Assembly: GCA_959602045.1 (NCBI GenBank)
Contig: CAUGRT010000006.1
Coordinates: forward strand, 1 to 64,000
Length of the DNA: 64,000 bases
Origin: an uncultured Clostridia bacterium
GTDB taxonomy: Bacteria > Bacillota > Clostridia > UBA1381
Reading direction: 5' to 3'
The position numbers and the translations under genes are program-made. Positions 15,861-25,187 of the stretch are shown here, piece by piece. The stretch's first letter is position 1. The number at the start of each line of letters is the position of its first letter. The notes beneath the pieces were generated by a model that was given only the letters and a program-made list of their open reading frames with translations, had not been told where the DNA came from and searched no databases.

Positions 15861-16779
15861 ATCGGCTGTGACGGGCTTTGAATTGTCCGGGTGTACAACC
15901 CAATTTCTTCTTAAACAATCGCTGAAAATATTCTACGCTTCTATAGCCGACCGCAAAGGAAATTTCTTTTACGGAGAGATCGGTGTTGAGCAGATAAGAT
16001 TTTGCATGACCGATTCGGATTTCGGTCAGAATATCGGTAAAGCTTTTTCCAAGCTTACTGTCGAAAAGACGGCAGATGTGTGCTTTGGAATAACCGACTG
16101 CGGCGCAGAGCTCCGGCATCGTCAGATGATTGTAATTTTCCGAAATATAGCTTAGAATCTGCATGATGGTTTTGGAACCGGAGCCTGTCTGCGGCGACAA
16201 GGTGGCCTCCTCGCAGATCAGCGAGCAAAACAGCTCAGTCATGATGGCTTCCATCATCAAATACTTTTGCCGGCTTTTTTGTTTGCCGGATTCAATCAGA
16301 CGGTGCGACAGCGTCTGTGGCAAGGATAAATCGGAGCCGGTACAGGTCAGATAGCGGTAATAGTCCTTATCCTGTGCTTTGGCAATAAAGGCGCTCAGCG
16401 GTGAAGAATCCAGCGTACGGTTGCAGAAGGTACGGTAAAACCACTCCGGGCGAATCAGAAAGTTGAAGATTTGGCTTTGATCCGTCGCATATAAATTATG
16501 AAAGGTTCCGGGGTGCATCAGAACAAAATCGCCTTTTTCCATGAAAATCAGTTTATCATCCACAAGATTAATGCAGCTCCCGTCATAGGCATAATTGATT
16601 TCAAAAAAATCGTGCGTATGGTAACTGCCATAGGTATACGGCCCCTGGCAGCAGACGCAGACATTCTGTTCCGGAGAATTGATCCATTCGGAAATCGACA
16701 GAATTTCGTTATATTCTTGATTTGCGGTAGCCATCATATCATCCAATGCTTTTTTTCTGTCGGCAGTTTTCAGATCCAA
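15859..16779 (-). CDS. AraC-family regulator, likely of the GH127 gene
   Basis: A transcription factor of about 306 residues: N-terminal cupin-like sensing domain (YHTHDFFEINYAYDGS ... HPGTFHNLY) and C-terminal double helix-turn-helix (CAAVGYSKAHICRLFDSKLG; ISFAVGYRSVEYFQRLFKKKLG). The open frame reaches 17022, but a strong promoter starts transcription near 16821. A TTG at 16779, with GGAGGGG six bases upstream, is the best start. Divergent from the GH127 arabinofuranosidase-like gene, so it probably senses an arabinose-related sugar and controls that gene; this is inference. Confidence 0.88.
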   Translation of the reverse strand: MDLKTADRKKALDDMMATANQEYNEILSISEWINSPEQNVCVCCQGPYTYGSYHTHDFFEINYAYDGSCINLVDDKLIFMEKGDFVLMHPGTFHNLYATDQSQIFNFLIRPEWFYRTFCNRTLDSSPLSAFIAKAQDKDYYRYLTCTGSDLSLPQTLSHRLIESGKQKSRQKYLMMEAIMTELFCSLICEEATLSPQTGSGSKTIMQILSYISENYNHLTMPELCAAVGYSKAHICRLFDSKLGKSFTDILTEIRIGHAKSYLLNTDLSVKEISFAVGYRSVEYFQRLFKKKLGCTPGQFKARHSR

Positions 16780-16827
16780 CGATACCCCTCCGTTCCGCAT
16801 AAAATTTGTCTTGATAGGATTAAGCTG

Positions 16828-16856
16828 ATTATAACTTATTTTTTGGCTTCTGTCAA
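16828..16856 (-). promoter_or_regulatory. promoter of the AraC-family gene
   Basis: On the minus strand TTGACA (16851-16856), 17 bases, TATAAT (16828-16833): a consensus promoter. It rules out the upstream in-frame starts. Confidence 0.9.
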
Positions 16857-16892
16857 GCAAAGTCTGAATAAAATTGCCCATAGTACCACTTT

Positions 16893-17024
16893 TTGCTCGG
16901 GGTAGCGAAGCGGCTGAATGGCTCTGACAATTCGCCGAATTGTCAGAGCCATTCAGTGACCGAACCGCAGTGAGAAGTACCATCGTACAGCACCGCTCGC
17001 TGCAAAGCAGCGCTCTGAGCAATT
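16893..17024. repeat. structured palindromic block between AraC and GH127 genes
   Basis: A perfect 19-bp inverted repeat (16914-16932 with 16938-16956, loop CGCCG) stands beside a second hairpin, CGCTGC-AAA-GCAGCG, near 16998-17012. Both lie between TTGCTCGG and CTGAGCAA, which can close an outer stem. AGTACCA occurs at 16882-16888 and again at 16976-16982. The block sits upstream of both divergent promoters. It could be an operator region, an RNA structure or a small palindromic repeat; I cannot tell which. Confidence 0.7.
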
Positions 17025-17104
17025 TTCTTTCAGACTTAAGTTTTGTGCCCTACGATACGAAAGGGAAATGAGACAATAAGTCAATAACACGCAAATGCAG
17101 GTCA

Positions 17105-17133
17105 TTTACAAGAGAATCGCAATCTTGTATAAT
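17105..17133 (+). promoter_or_regulatory. promoter of the GH127 gene
   Basis: TTTACA at 17105-17110, 17 bases, TATAAT at 17128-17133. Confidence 0.8.
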
Positions 17134-17146
17134 GAAGAAAAAAGAA

Positions 17147-17171
17147 GCTGCTGAGGGCAGTGGAATGGAGG
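17147..17171 (+). promoter_or_regulatory. stem-loop/GGAATGGAG leader element (GH127)
   Basis: GCTGC-TGAGG-GCAGT (one G-T pair) followed by GGAATGGAGG. ATG codons stand at 17175 and 17178. Confidence 0.6.
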
Positions 17172-17177
17172 ATAATG

Positions 17178-18998
17178 ATGGAGAAAACAATGCAATACAC
17201 CGGGATTGTGGATGATATGGTGCAATTCATTACCGAGAAACAGTTAAAGCGCAGAGATTTATGGCATCTGGCGGCGGAGCAGTTTGCCGGAACACCGGAT
17301 GACGAGGACGACGGATGGCGCGGCGAATACTGGGGCAAGCTGATGCGCGGTGCCTGTATCGTTTATGAATATACGCAGGATGAGGAGCTTTATACCATTC
17401 TGACGGAAACGGTGCATGAGCTGATTTCCTATGCGGATGAGGCAGGCAGAATTTCCGCTTACAGCCGGCAAAGAGAATTTCACGGCTGGGATATGTGGGC
17501 AAGAAAATATGTTTTACTGGGTCTGATTCATTTCCATGAGATTTGTAAGGATTCGGTATTGCAGGAGCAGGTGATTGATGCATGCTGCAAGCACCTGGAT
17601 TATATTATCGGCAAGATCGGGCCGGACAAGCTGGCGATTACCGATACCTCCGAAATCTGGGGCGGCATTAACTCCAGTTCGATTCTGGAACCGGTGGTAA
17701 GACTGTATCGGCTGACGAATGAGGAACGGTATCTGACGTTTGCCAAGTATATTATCAACAATGGCGGTGCAAAGGGTTTCAATATCTTTGAAGCCGCTTA
17801 TGAGGATCAGCTTTATCCGTATCAATATGAGGTGGTTAAGGCGTATGAGCTGATGTCCTGTTTTGAGGGTCTTTTGGAATATTACAATATTACGGGCGAA
17901 GAAAAGTGGCGTACGGCGGTTGAAAATTTTGCAAAGCGCTTGATTGAATCCGAGATTACCGTTGCCGGAAGTGCCGGATGCAAGCATGAGCTGTTTAATC
18001 ATTCCGCACTGATGCAGACGTATAGCGGTTATGACGGCTTAATGCAGGAAACCTGCGTTACTGTTACCTGGATGAAGCTTTGTTACAGAATGTACTTATT
18101 GACCGGGGAAAGCCGTTATGCGGACGAGATTGAAAAATCCGCGTGGAATGCGCTCTACGGATCGGTGAATACCGAGGAGAAAACCTGCGGTAATGAGGCA
18201 ACGTTTGATTTACCGTATTATCGGGAGGTTTATGACCGCTATACCGCGCGCAAGGGTGCACAGCCGTTTGACAGCTACAGTCCGCTGAGAAGAAACATCC
18301 GCGGTAAGGCAGTCGGTGGATTTAAGGCAATGGAAAATCGGGAATCCTATTGCGGCTGCTGTATTGCAATCGGCGCGGCAGGTTTAGGCTTAGTACCGCA
18401 GTCCGGTGTGCAGAAAACAGAGTCGGGATACCGTATTGCGCAGTATATTCCGGGGAGCGTTTGCTTTGCGGATTCAGCAAAGTTCACGATTCAAACCGAG
18501 TATCCGACCGAGAGTGAGATTGCGATTCTGGTTGATGCGGAGGGGAGCTTTGATGTTGAGCTTCGGATTCCGTATTTTTCGGAGCAGACTGAAATTAAAG
18601 TGAACGGTCAGGCGATGGAGAATATCCATAGCGGCAGCTTTTATGCGATTCACAGGGATTGGAAAAAGGGCGATCGGATTGAAATCTGCATGGATATGAA
18701 TCCGCGTATCGTGCATGGACAGAAAAATCCGGAGGACGCATTGAGCGAACGGTATGTTGCCGTTTTATACGGCCCCCTGCTTTTGGCAAGGGACGCACGT
18801 TTGGGCGGCGTCGGAGAAGCTTTTAAGGTGGATGAAAGCAAGCTGAGCGTTAAAAAAGTGCAGGATTGCGGCGTTGCGGCGCAAGGGATTTTTGATGTCT
18901 GCGTCGGTGATCGGACGATTCGGATGATGGATTATGCGTCAGCCGGAAAGACCTGGCGGCGTGATTCGGAAATGGAAGCCTGGCTTTTGACAGAGTAA
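17178..18998 (+). CDS. GH127-family hydrolase, probable beta-L-arabinofuranosidase
   Basis: A protein of about 606 residues with an (alpha/alpha)6 barrel followed by beta-sandwich domains, as in the DUF1680/GH127 group. In known GH127 enzymes one Glu and three Cys bind zinc and a Cys acts as nucleophile; here the ETC triplet in LMQETCVTVTW and the CGCC motif in RESYCGCCIAIG fit those positions. There is no signal peptide, so it would act on imported arabinosides. GGAGG fits the ATG at 17178 (six bases) better than 17175 or the GTG at 17160. The divergent AraC gene is its likely regulator. Substrate specificity is inferred. Confidence 0.85.
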   Translation: MEKTMQYTGIVDDMVQFITEKQLKRRDLWHLAAEQFAGTPDDEDDGWRGEYWGKLMRGACIVYEYTQDEELYTILTETVHELISYADEAGRISAYSRQREFHGWDMWARKYVLLGLIHFHEICKDSVLQEQVIDACCKHLDYIIGKIGPDKLAITDTSEIWGGINSSSILEPVVRLYRLTNEERYLTFAKYIINNGGAKGFNIFEAAYEDQLYPYQYEVVKAYELMSCFEGLLEYYNITGEEKWRTAVENFAKRLIESEITVAGSAGCKHELFNHSALMQTYSGYDGLMQETCVTVTWMKLCYRMYLLTGESRYADEIEKSAWNALYGSVNTEEKTCGNEATFDLPYYREVYDRYTARKGAQPFDSYSPLRRNIRGKAVGGFKAMENRESYCGCCIAIGAAGLGLVPQSGVQKTESGYRIAQYIPGSVCFADSAKFTIQTEYPTESEIAILVDAEGSFDVELRIPYFSEQTEIKVNGQAMENIHSGSFYAIHRDWKKGDRIEICMDMNPRIVHGQKNPEDALSERYVAVLYGPLLLARDARLGGVGEAFKVDESKLSVKKVQDCGVAAQGIFDVCVGDRTIRMMDYASAGKTWRRDSEMEAWLLTE

Positions 18999-19140
18999 AT
19001 TTAGAAATATCGGTTATCGGCGAAAATCGGTGACCGGTATTTTTTTGCGGAAAAATATCAAAAATCCATGCATTGTTCCCGTATTCTTTTGTATGCAATA
19101 TAAATATTGTAAAAAAGTTGTTAAAAAATAAAAAAAACGC

Positions 19141-19169
19141 TTGAAATGCTTGACTTTACATGTTATAAT
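19141..19169 (+). promoter_or_regulatory. promoter of tig
   Basis: TTGAAA (19141-19146), 17 bases, TATAAT (19164-19169). The leader of about 95 nt ends in AAAGGAGG ahead of the ATG at 19270. Confidence 0.8.
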
Positions 19170-19269
19170 GTTTGTTGTATGTAAAATAGCGTATTTTTCA
19201 ACAGGAGCACATGCTGCAAGATTAATGCGCAGAAATTGTCCGATGGACACAAAAGGAGGATTTATCACT

Positions 19270-20556
19270 ATGGCAGTGAAAAATGAACAAGTCGAAAAAA
19301 ACCTGGTGAAGCTTACGTTTGAGGTATCGGCAGAGGATTTCGCAAAGGCTATAAACAGCGTATATAAGAAGAATGTAAAGAAGTTTAATATTCCGGGTTT
19401 CAGAAAGGGAAAAGCACCGAAGGCAGTAATCGAGAAATACTATTCGGAGTCCGTTTTCTATGAGGATGCGGTAAACGAGGTTCTTCCCGCAGCTTATGAA
19501 GCGGCAGTAAAAGAGGCAGATTTGGACGTTGTCGCAAGACCGGAAATTGACCTGGAGGAAATCAAAAAGGGTGAGCCGGTTGTTTTCACAGCGCTTGTAA
19601 CAACAAAGCCGGAAGTAAAGCTGGGCGATTACAAGGGTATAGAGGTGGAAAAAATTGAGTATAATGTAACTGACGAGGATGTGCAGAAGGATCTTGAAGC
19701 AGCACAGAAGAAGAATGCTCGTCTGATTACCGTAGAGGATCGTGGGATCGAGAACGGAGATATTGCCGTAATTGATTTTGAAGGCTTTGTTGACGATGTT
19801 CCGTTTGACGGCGGCAAGGGCGAGGATTACGAACTGGAAATCGGTTCGGGTACTTTCATTCCGGGCTTTGAGGATCAGCTGGTTGGCGCCAAGACCGATG
19901 ATTTGGTAGACGTAAAGGTAACTTTCCCGGAGGAATACCATGCTGAAAACCTGAAAGGCAAGGATGCAGTATTCAAGGTAAAGGTAAACGAAATCAAGGT
20001 AAGAGAGCTGCCGGAGCTTGACGATGATTTTGCGAGCGAGGTCAGCGAGTTTGATACTCTTGACGAATACAAGGCTGATGTTAAGAAAAAGTTAGAAGAA
20101 GCATCAGAAAATAAGGCAAAAGCAGAAACTGAAAATGCAATCATCAACAAGGTTGTTGAAAATGCGGAGTTTGAGATCCCTGAAGCAATGAAAGAGGCAC
20201 AAATTGACCGTTTGATCAATGATTTTGCACAGAGATTGCAGTACCAGGGAATCAATCTGGACATGTATCTGCAATATACCGGCATGACCATGGAGCAGTT
20301 AAGAGCACAGTTTGATCAGCAGGCAATCGACCGCCTGAATACTTCGCTTGTATTGGAAGCGGTTATGAATGCAGAGGGTATCGAAACCGGCCCGGAGGAA
20401 TTGGAGCTGGAACTGGTTGACATGTCCAAGAAATACAATATGGAAATTGACAAATTAAAGGAATTGATTTCCGAGCCTGAAATGGAGAACCTGAAAAAGG
20501 ATCTGGCAATTCAGAAGACAATCAAGATGATTGTGGACAACGCAGTTGTAAAATAA
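19270..20556 (+). CDS. tig: trigger factor, ribosome-associated chaperone
   Basis: A 428-residue peptidyl-prolyl isomerase and chaperone that meets nascent chains at the ribosome exit. The N-terminal ribosome-binding domain contains the conserved signature as FNIPGFRKGKAP; the FKBP-like middle domain spans about residues 150-240 (GDIAVIDFEGFVDDVPFDGG), and the rest is the C-terminal helical chaperone domain. The frame opens at 19141, but AAAGGAGG and the promoter fix the start at 19270. It is followed by clpP and clpX, a very common order. Confidence 0.97.
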   Translation: MAVKNEQVEKNLVKLTFEVSAEDFAKAINSVYKKNVKKFNIPGFRKGKAPKAVIEKYYSESVFYEDAVNEVLPAAYEAAVKEADLDVVARPEIDLEEIKKGEPVVFTALVTTKPEVKLGDYKGIEVEKIEYNVTDEDVQKDLEAAQKKNARLITVEDRGIENGDIAVIDFEGFVDDVPFDGGKGEDYELEIGSGTFIPGFEDQLVGAKTDDLVDVKVTFPEEYHAENLKGKDAVFKVKVNEIKVRELPELDDDFASEVSEFDTLDEYKADVKKKLEEASENKAKAETENAIINKVVENAEFEIPEAMKEAQIDRLINDFAQRLQYQGINLDMYLQYTGMTMEQLRAQFDQQAIDRLNTSLVLEAVMNAEGIETGPEELELELVDMSKKYNMEIDKLKELISEPEMENLKKDLAIQKTIKMIVDNAVVK

Positions 20557-20644
20557 AATCCGAAAAGGAATAGAAAGCCGGATTTGTCCGGAAAATGGGC
20601 AAATTCTTTCGGCTTTCGGTAATGAAGGGAGTTAATGGTATATT

Positions 20645-21238
20645 ATGGCATTAGTACCTATGGTTGTTGAGCAGACGAACAGAGGCGAACGCTCATATGA
20701 CATTTATTCAAGACTTTTGGAGGACAGAATTATATTCTTGTCGGGTCAGGTGGATGATACAACATCCAGCCTTGTTGTGGCACAGCTTTTATATTTGGAA
20801 TCCAAGGATCCTGATAAGGAAATTCAGCTTTATATAGACAGTCCCGGCGGATCAATTACAGCGGGAATGGCGATTTATGATACCATGCAGTATATCAAGT
20901 GTGATGTATCGACCATTTGTATCGGTATGGCGGCGTCGATGGGTGCATTTTTGCTTGCTGCCGGAGCAAAGGGAAAGAGAATGGCACTCCCGAACAGTGA
21001 GGTTATGATTCATCAGCCTTTGATTGGCGGCGGCGGTCTTAGCGGACAGACGACCGATATTAAGATTTATACGGATCATTTGGTAAAGACAAAGGAAAAA
21101 ATGAATCAGATTTTATCCGAGCGTACAGGAAAGACTTATGAGCAGGTGTGCGCCGATACGGAAAGAGATAACTTTATGACAGCCGAAGAAGCAAAGGAAT
21201 ACGGCTTAATTGATAAGGTTATCGAAAACAGAAAATAA
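20645..21238 (+). CDS. clpP: ATP-dependent Clp protease proteolytic subunit
   Basis: A 197-residue serine protease that forms a double heptamer and degrades proteins fed by ClpX or ClpC. The catalytic triad is visible as Ser98 (GMAASMGAF), His123 (MIHQPL) and Asp171 (CADTERD). It lies 88 bases after tig; the gap holds a GAAAGCCG...CGGCTTTC hairpin without a U run, so read-through from tig is likely. Length matches the family. Confidence 0.98.
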   Translation: MALVPMVVEQTNRGERSYDIYSRLLEDRIIFLSGQVDDTTSSLVVAQLLYLESKDPDKEIQLYIDSPGGSITAGMAIYDTMQYIKCDVSTICIGMAASMGAFLLAAGAKGKRMALPNSEVMIHQPLIGGGGLSGQTTDIKIYTDHLVKTKEKMNQILSERTGKTYEQVCADTERDNFMTAEEAKEYGLIDKVIENRK

Positions 21239-21248
21239 TTTTATTGAT

Positions 21249-21307
21249 ATACGGCAGAGATTTTTTCGTGCAGAGCAAGGACGCTTTGTGCGATCTCTGC
21301 CGTGTAT
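21249..21307 (+). promoter_or_regulatory. long hairpin in the clpP-clpX gap
   Basis: ATACGGCAGAGAT (21249-21261) pairs with ATCTCTGCCGTGTAT (21293-21307) apart from a two-base bulge, with further pairing possible inside. There is no U tract, so it is probably a processing or stability structure rather than a terminator. Confidence 0.55.
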
Positions 21308-21326
21308 GCTATGGAGTGATTGATTA

Positions 21327-22574
21327 ATGGATGAAAAAAAGCAGTGCAGATGCTCCTTTTGCGGCAAGTCGGAGTCGGAAGTAAACCAGATGCTTTCCGG
21401 CAGAGGTGTATATATATGCGATCAATGTATTGAAACCTGCAATAAGATTATCGCGCAGGAATCCGCCGAGGTATTTACTCCGCAGGATGAGCTGCCGAAG
21501 CCGAAAGAAATCAAGGAATTTCTGGATCAGTATGTGATTGGGCAGGATCAGACAAAGAAGATTCTTTCCGTGGCGGTTTACAATCATTATAAGCGGATTG
21601 AGCATGGAGATGTTGCCGACGATGTAGAGCTGCAAAAAAGTAACATTCTCATGGTAGGGCCGACGGGAAGCGGAAAGACTTTCCTGGTACAGAATCTGGC
21701 GAGAATTTTGAATGTTCCGTTCGCTGTGGCAGACGCGACCTCACTTACCGAGGCCGGGTATGTCGGAGAGGACGTTGAAACGATTTTGCTGAAGCTGATT
21801 CAAGCGGCGGATAACGATATTGAAGCAGCGGAACGCGGAATTATTTATATAGATGAAATTGATAAGATTGCAAGAAAATCCGAGAATCCGTCGATTACGC
21901 GGGATGTATCGGGTGAGGGCGTACAGCAGGCACTGTTAAAGGTGATTGAGGGAACCAACGCGTCCGTTCCGCCTCAGGGAGGAAGAAAGCATCCGCATCA
22001 GGAGTGCCTGCATATTGATACGACCAATATCCTGTTTATCTGCGGCGGCGCTTTTGACGGAATCGAAAAGCTGATTAGCGAAAGAGTTGGCAAAAAAGGA
22101 TTGGGATTCGGCGCGAATGTGGAAAGTAAAAAGGATATGAATCTGACGGAGTTATTGAGTCAGATTATTCCGCAGGATTTGCTGAAGTTCGGGTTAATTC
22201 CGGAGCTGGTCGGAAGATTGCCCGTCTTTACCACGTTGGATCAGTTGGATCGGAATACGCTGATCAAGATTTTGACGGAGCCGAAGAATGCTTTGACGAA
22301 GCAGTATAAGGCGTTATTTGCTTTTGATAATGTAGAGTTGGAATTTACGCAGGAAGCAATTGAAGCGATTGCCGATAAGGCGATTGAAAGAGATACCGGA
22401 GCGAGAGGCTTGAGGGCGATTATTGAGGATGCAATGTCGGATATTATGTTCGAAACTCCGTCCGATGAAACGATCAAAAAAGTAACCGTGACGAAAGAAT
22501 GCATTACGGATGGCGCTGCTCCGTTGGTGGAACGGGAAGAAGCGCCGGAGCTGCCGAGCGGCACGGAGGGCTGA
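21327..22574 (+). CDS. clpX: ATP-dependent Clp protease ATP-binding subunit ClpX
   Basis: A 415-residue AAA+ unfoldase that recognises substrates and threads them into ClpP. The N-terminal zinc-binding domain has two CxxC pairs (CSFCGKSE and CDQCIETC); the AAA+ module has Walker A GPTGSGKT, Walker B IIYIDEIDKI and the RDVSGEGVQQALLK pore-region segment. It follows clpP, with which it works. Confidence 0.98.
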   Translation: MDEKKQCRCSFCGKSESEVNQMLSGRGVYICDQCIETCNKIIAQESAEVFTPQDELPKPKEIKEFLDQYVIGQDQTKKILSVAVYNHYKRIEHGDVADDVELQKSNILMVGPTGSGKTFLVQNLARILNVPFAVADATSLTEAGYVGEDVETILLKLIQAADNDIEAAERGIIYIDEIDKIARKSENPSITRDVSGEGVQQALLKVIEGTNASVPPQGGRKHPHQECLHIDTTNILFICGGAFDGIEKLISERVGKKGLGFGANVESKKDMNLTELLSQIIPQDLLKFGLIPELVGRLPVFTTLDQLDRNTLIKILTEPKNALTKQYKALFAFDNVELEFTQEAIEAIADKAIERDTGARGLRAIIEDAMSDIMFETPSDETIKKVTVTKECITDGAAPLVEREEAPELPSGTEG

Positions 22575-22602
22575 TAATTAACAAAAGGAAGGTGTAAGAA
22601 AA

Positions 22603-23901
22603 ATGTTTGTATCAAAGGACTTATCTGTAAACGAAAAAAATCATCTTGTTATCGGCAAGAATGATACGGTGGAGCTTGCGAAGAAATTCGGAACGCCGCT
22701 TTATGTCATAGACGAGGATTTGTTACGCGAGAATTGCAGAGTTTATAAGAATGCAATGGATAAATATTACGAAGGAAACGGATTGGTTCTTTATGCAAAT
22801 AAAGCATTTTGTACCAAATATACCTGCCGTGTTGTAAAAGAGGAAGGTCTTGGCGTGGATGTTGTTTCCGGCGGCGAATTGTATACTGCGATTCAAGCAG
22901 ATTTTCCCATGAATAAAGTCTATTTTCACGGCAATAATAAGACTGTCGATGAGCTTACAATGGCTGTTGAAAACGGCGTTGGAAATGTGATTGTCGACAA
23001 CATCTATGAACTGGAGAAGTTAAACGAGATTGCGAAAGAGCACGGGATTGTTCAGAATATCATGTTCAGAATCAAGCCGGGCGTTGACGCGCACACGCAT
23101 AGCTTTATCCAGACAGGTCAGATCGATTCGAAGTTTGGTGTTGCGCTGGAAAACGGCGAAGCTTTTGAGATTTGCAAGACTGCAAATGAGATGACGAACG
23201 TGAAAGTAAACGGCGTACATTGCCATATCGGTTCGCAGATTTTCGAGATTGAGCCTTTCTGCAAGGCTGCGGAAATCATGATGAACTTTGTGGGAGATTT
23301 GAAAGATAAGTTGGGCATGGAAATTGAACAGCTGAATCTCGGCGGCGGCTATGGAATCATGTATACAGAACACGATGATCCCGTTCCGTATGATGATTAT
23401 ATCAAGCATGTAAGCGAGATTGTAAAGTCGGTTGCCGAAAAGAGAGGCGTAAAGCTTCCGTTTATTTTAATGGAGCCGGGTCGCTCTATTATTGCTCCCG
23501 CGGGGATTACACTGTATACGGTTGGTGGAATAAAAGATATAAAGAATGTAAGAAAATATGTTTCGGTTGACGGTGGCATGGGAGATAATCCCAGATATAT
23601 CCTGTATGAGTCAGAGTACGCTGCTGTAATTGCAAATAATGCGAATGCACCGAAAACAGAGAAGGTTACGGTGGCAGGAAAATGCTGCGAAAGCGGAGAT
23701 TTGCTGTTAAAGGATGCAATGATGCCGGAGATCCATGTAGGAGACACCTTAGCAGTATTGGCTACAGGAGCCTATAACTATTCAATGGCAAGCAACTATA
23801 ACAGAATACCGCGTCCGGCGGTCGTTGCCGTATCCAATGGCGAGGCAAAAGTAGTGGTAAGAAGAGAAAGCTATGAAGATCTCGTGCGAAATGATTTGTA
23901 A
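22603..23901 (+). CDS. lysA: diaminopimelate decarboxylase
   Basis: A 432-residue PLP-dependent fold type III enzyme that converts meso-diaminopimelate to L-lysine, the last step of lysine synthesis. The PLP lysine is in VLYANKAFCTKY; family motifs HCHIGSQIFE, NLGGGYGI, EPGRSIIAPAG and GKCCESGDLL are present. It starts 28 bases after clpX, preceded by AAGGAAGGTG, so it may be read from the clp transcript. A terminator follows. It fits the meso-DAP type of MurE encoded further on. Confidence 0.96.
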   Translation: MFVSKDLSVNEKNHLVIGKNDTVELAKKFGTPLYVIDEDLLRENCRVYKNAMDKYYEGNGLVLYANKAFCTKYTCRVVKEEGLGVDVVSGGELYTAIQADFPMNKVYFHGNNKTVDELTMAVENGVGNVIVDNIYELEKLNEIAKEHGIVQNIMFRIKPGVDAHTHSFIQTGQIDSKFGVALENGEAFEICKTANEMTNVKVNGVHCHIGSQIFEIEPFCKAAEIMMNFVGDLKDKLGMEIEQLNLGGGYGIMYTEHDDPVPYDDYIKHVSEIVKSVAEKRGVKLPFILMEPGRSIIAPAGITLYTVGGIKDIKNVRKYVSVDGGMGDNPRYILYESEYAAVIANNANAPKTEKVTVAGKCCESGDLLLKDAMMPEIHVGDTLAVLATGAYNYSMASNYNRIPRPAVVAVSNGEAKVVVRRESYEDLVRNDL

Positions 23902-23913
23902 TAGATGAAATGA

Positions 23914-23947
23914 AAGCCGCTGTGCAAAAGCACAGCGGCTTTTTTTG
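23914..23947 (+). terminator. terminator after lysA
   Basis: AAGCCGCTGTGC (23914-23925) and GCACAGCGGCTT (23930-23941) form a perfect 12-bp stem followed by a T run. Confidence 0.93.
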
Positions 23948-23991
23948 CGTGTAACACAAAATTTGTGTCACGAATATGATAGAGTATAATT

Positions 23992-24083
23992 GAAATTTGC
24001 ATCTGTTTTTCGGTCTATGGAGGCGAGCTTTTGCGCAATGTAGAGTTTAAGCTGGAATAGACCGAATGACAGATGCAAATTCC
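23992..24083 (+). repeat. dispersed hairpin repeat, copy 2
   Basis: Arms of about 24 bases (23994-24017 and 24058-24081) pair almost fully around the core CTATGGAGGCGAG ... AGCTGGAATAG. It lies just past the lysA terminator. A smaller dyad, GTAACACAAA-A-TTTGTGTCAC, lies at about 23951-23971 before it. Confidence 0.85.
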
Positions 24084-24134
24084 GGCTACAGGATGTATAA
24101 TCACTGATTCAATCAAGAAAGGGGACGTAGAAAG

Positions 24135-25187
24135 ATGATACGAATTTTTATCATTGCTGTCATTGTTGTGATTGCGGCAGGGGTAGGTATTTTTTGGGTA
24201 CGCCGCAGGCGGCGGTTTCGTCCGAATCCGGATAAAAAGGCGCAGCAGGAGCAATTGAATGCCGCTTTGAAAGAAAGCGGTTTTGCGTATGACAATGCCG
24301 GAGATTATTTTTATGCGCGGCGCGATTGCTGGCAACGTGATACGGGTTATTGCCGACTATATGATGAGGGAGCGCCACTGTTTAATATGATTATGGATTG
24401 CGAACCAATTCAGTTTGCCTATGCCGGAAAACGATGGCTGATTGAGCTTTGGAAAGGGCAATACGGCATGACGACCGGAGCGGAAGTCGGAATTTACAAT
24501 ACGGCGCGCGAGGATGTTCATTCGGAGAAATTTACCGGAACGTTCTATGAAGCCGCTGCGGATGATGAGCAATTGGAAATGATGTTTATCCTGCGGAAGG
24601 ACGGAAAAGAGATTCTAAAGCGCCGGGATCGGCATTGGTGGCTGACGGGGTTCAAACTGGGTGAATTTTCACAAAAGGATCAATTAACACTGGATGTAAA
24701 AATAAAATTCCCAGACAGAACCATGTGTGCGGTGTTTATGCAGGCACTGTCGGATATGGGGTATCAGAGAAATGAATTTTCGGTGCGGCGGAATACGGTT
24801 CGGATTCATTATACGAAACCGCATACGGCACAGCCGCCGTTGCAGGACGGGATTCATGAGGACGCGGTTCAAGCGGTCAATCGGAATAACTGTATTCTGT
24901 ATCGGGCAGCAACAACGCCTTATGAGAGTACGTGTGATAAATTAGAATTTTTGAAAGACGCAATGCCGGATTTGTATGGATTTATGCTACATTCTTTATA
25001 TGCTCATGATTTTTATGCGGCATTTGAATGGCTGTTCGGATTGGTCAGACCGCTCAAGCTGCCTAAGTCACCGAGACCTCCGAAGCCGCCGCATAAATCG
25101 TGTCCGGTGTGCAAGCCGTGTCCGCCGGTTGAACCGGGAGGATTCTGCAAGCGAAAAAGAGAGGATGAAACGTCATGTCAGTCCTGA
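24135..25187 (+). CDS. membrane-anchored DUF4474-like protein with Pro/Cys tail
   Basis: A 350-residue protein: one N-terminal transmembrane helix (about residues 2-21) followed by an RRRRRFR basic stop, then a globular domain with GFAYDNAGDYFYARRDCWQRDTGYCRLYDEGAPLF, which resembles the DUF4474 domain seen in Clostridia. After about residue 300 comes a proline-rich tail with CPVCKPCPP and a further Cys, possibly a metal site. The SD AAAGGGG precedes ATG 24135. It overlaps the metallophosphoesterase gene by 13 bases, so the two are probably co-translated. Function unknown. Confidence 0.75.
   Translation: MIRIFIIAVIVVIAAGVGIFWVRRRRRFRPNPDKKAQQEQLNAALKESGFAYDNAGDYFYARRDCWQRDTGYCRLYDEGAPLFNMIMDCEPIQFAYAGKRWLIELWKGQYGMTTGAEVGIYNTAREDVHSEKFTGTFYEAAADDEQLEMMFILRKDGKEILKRRDRHWWLTGFKLGEFSQKDQLTLDVKIKFPDRTMCAVFMQALSDMGYQRNEFSVRRNTVRIHYTKPHTAQPPLQDGIHEDAVQAVNRNNCILYRAATTPYESTCDKLEFLKDAMPDLYGFMLHSLYAHDFYAAFEWLFGLVRPLKLPKSPRPPKPPHKSCPVCKPCPPVEPGGFCKRKREDETSCQS

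Noticed and set aside
16780..17022. Longer N-terminus of the AraC-family protein next to GH127
   Set aside because: A consensus promoter starts transcription near 16821 and the extra region is a palindromic block, so the TTG at 16779 is preferred.
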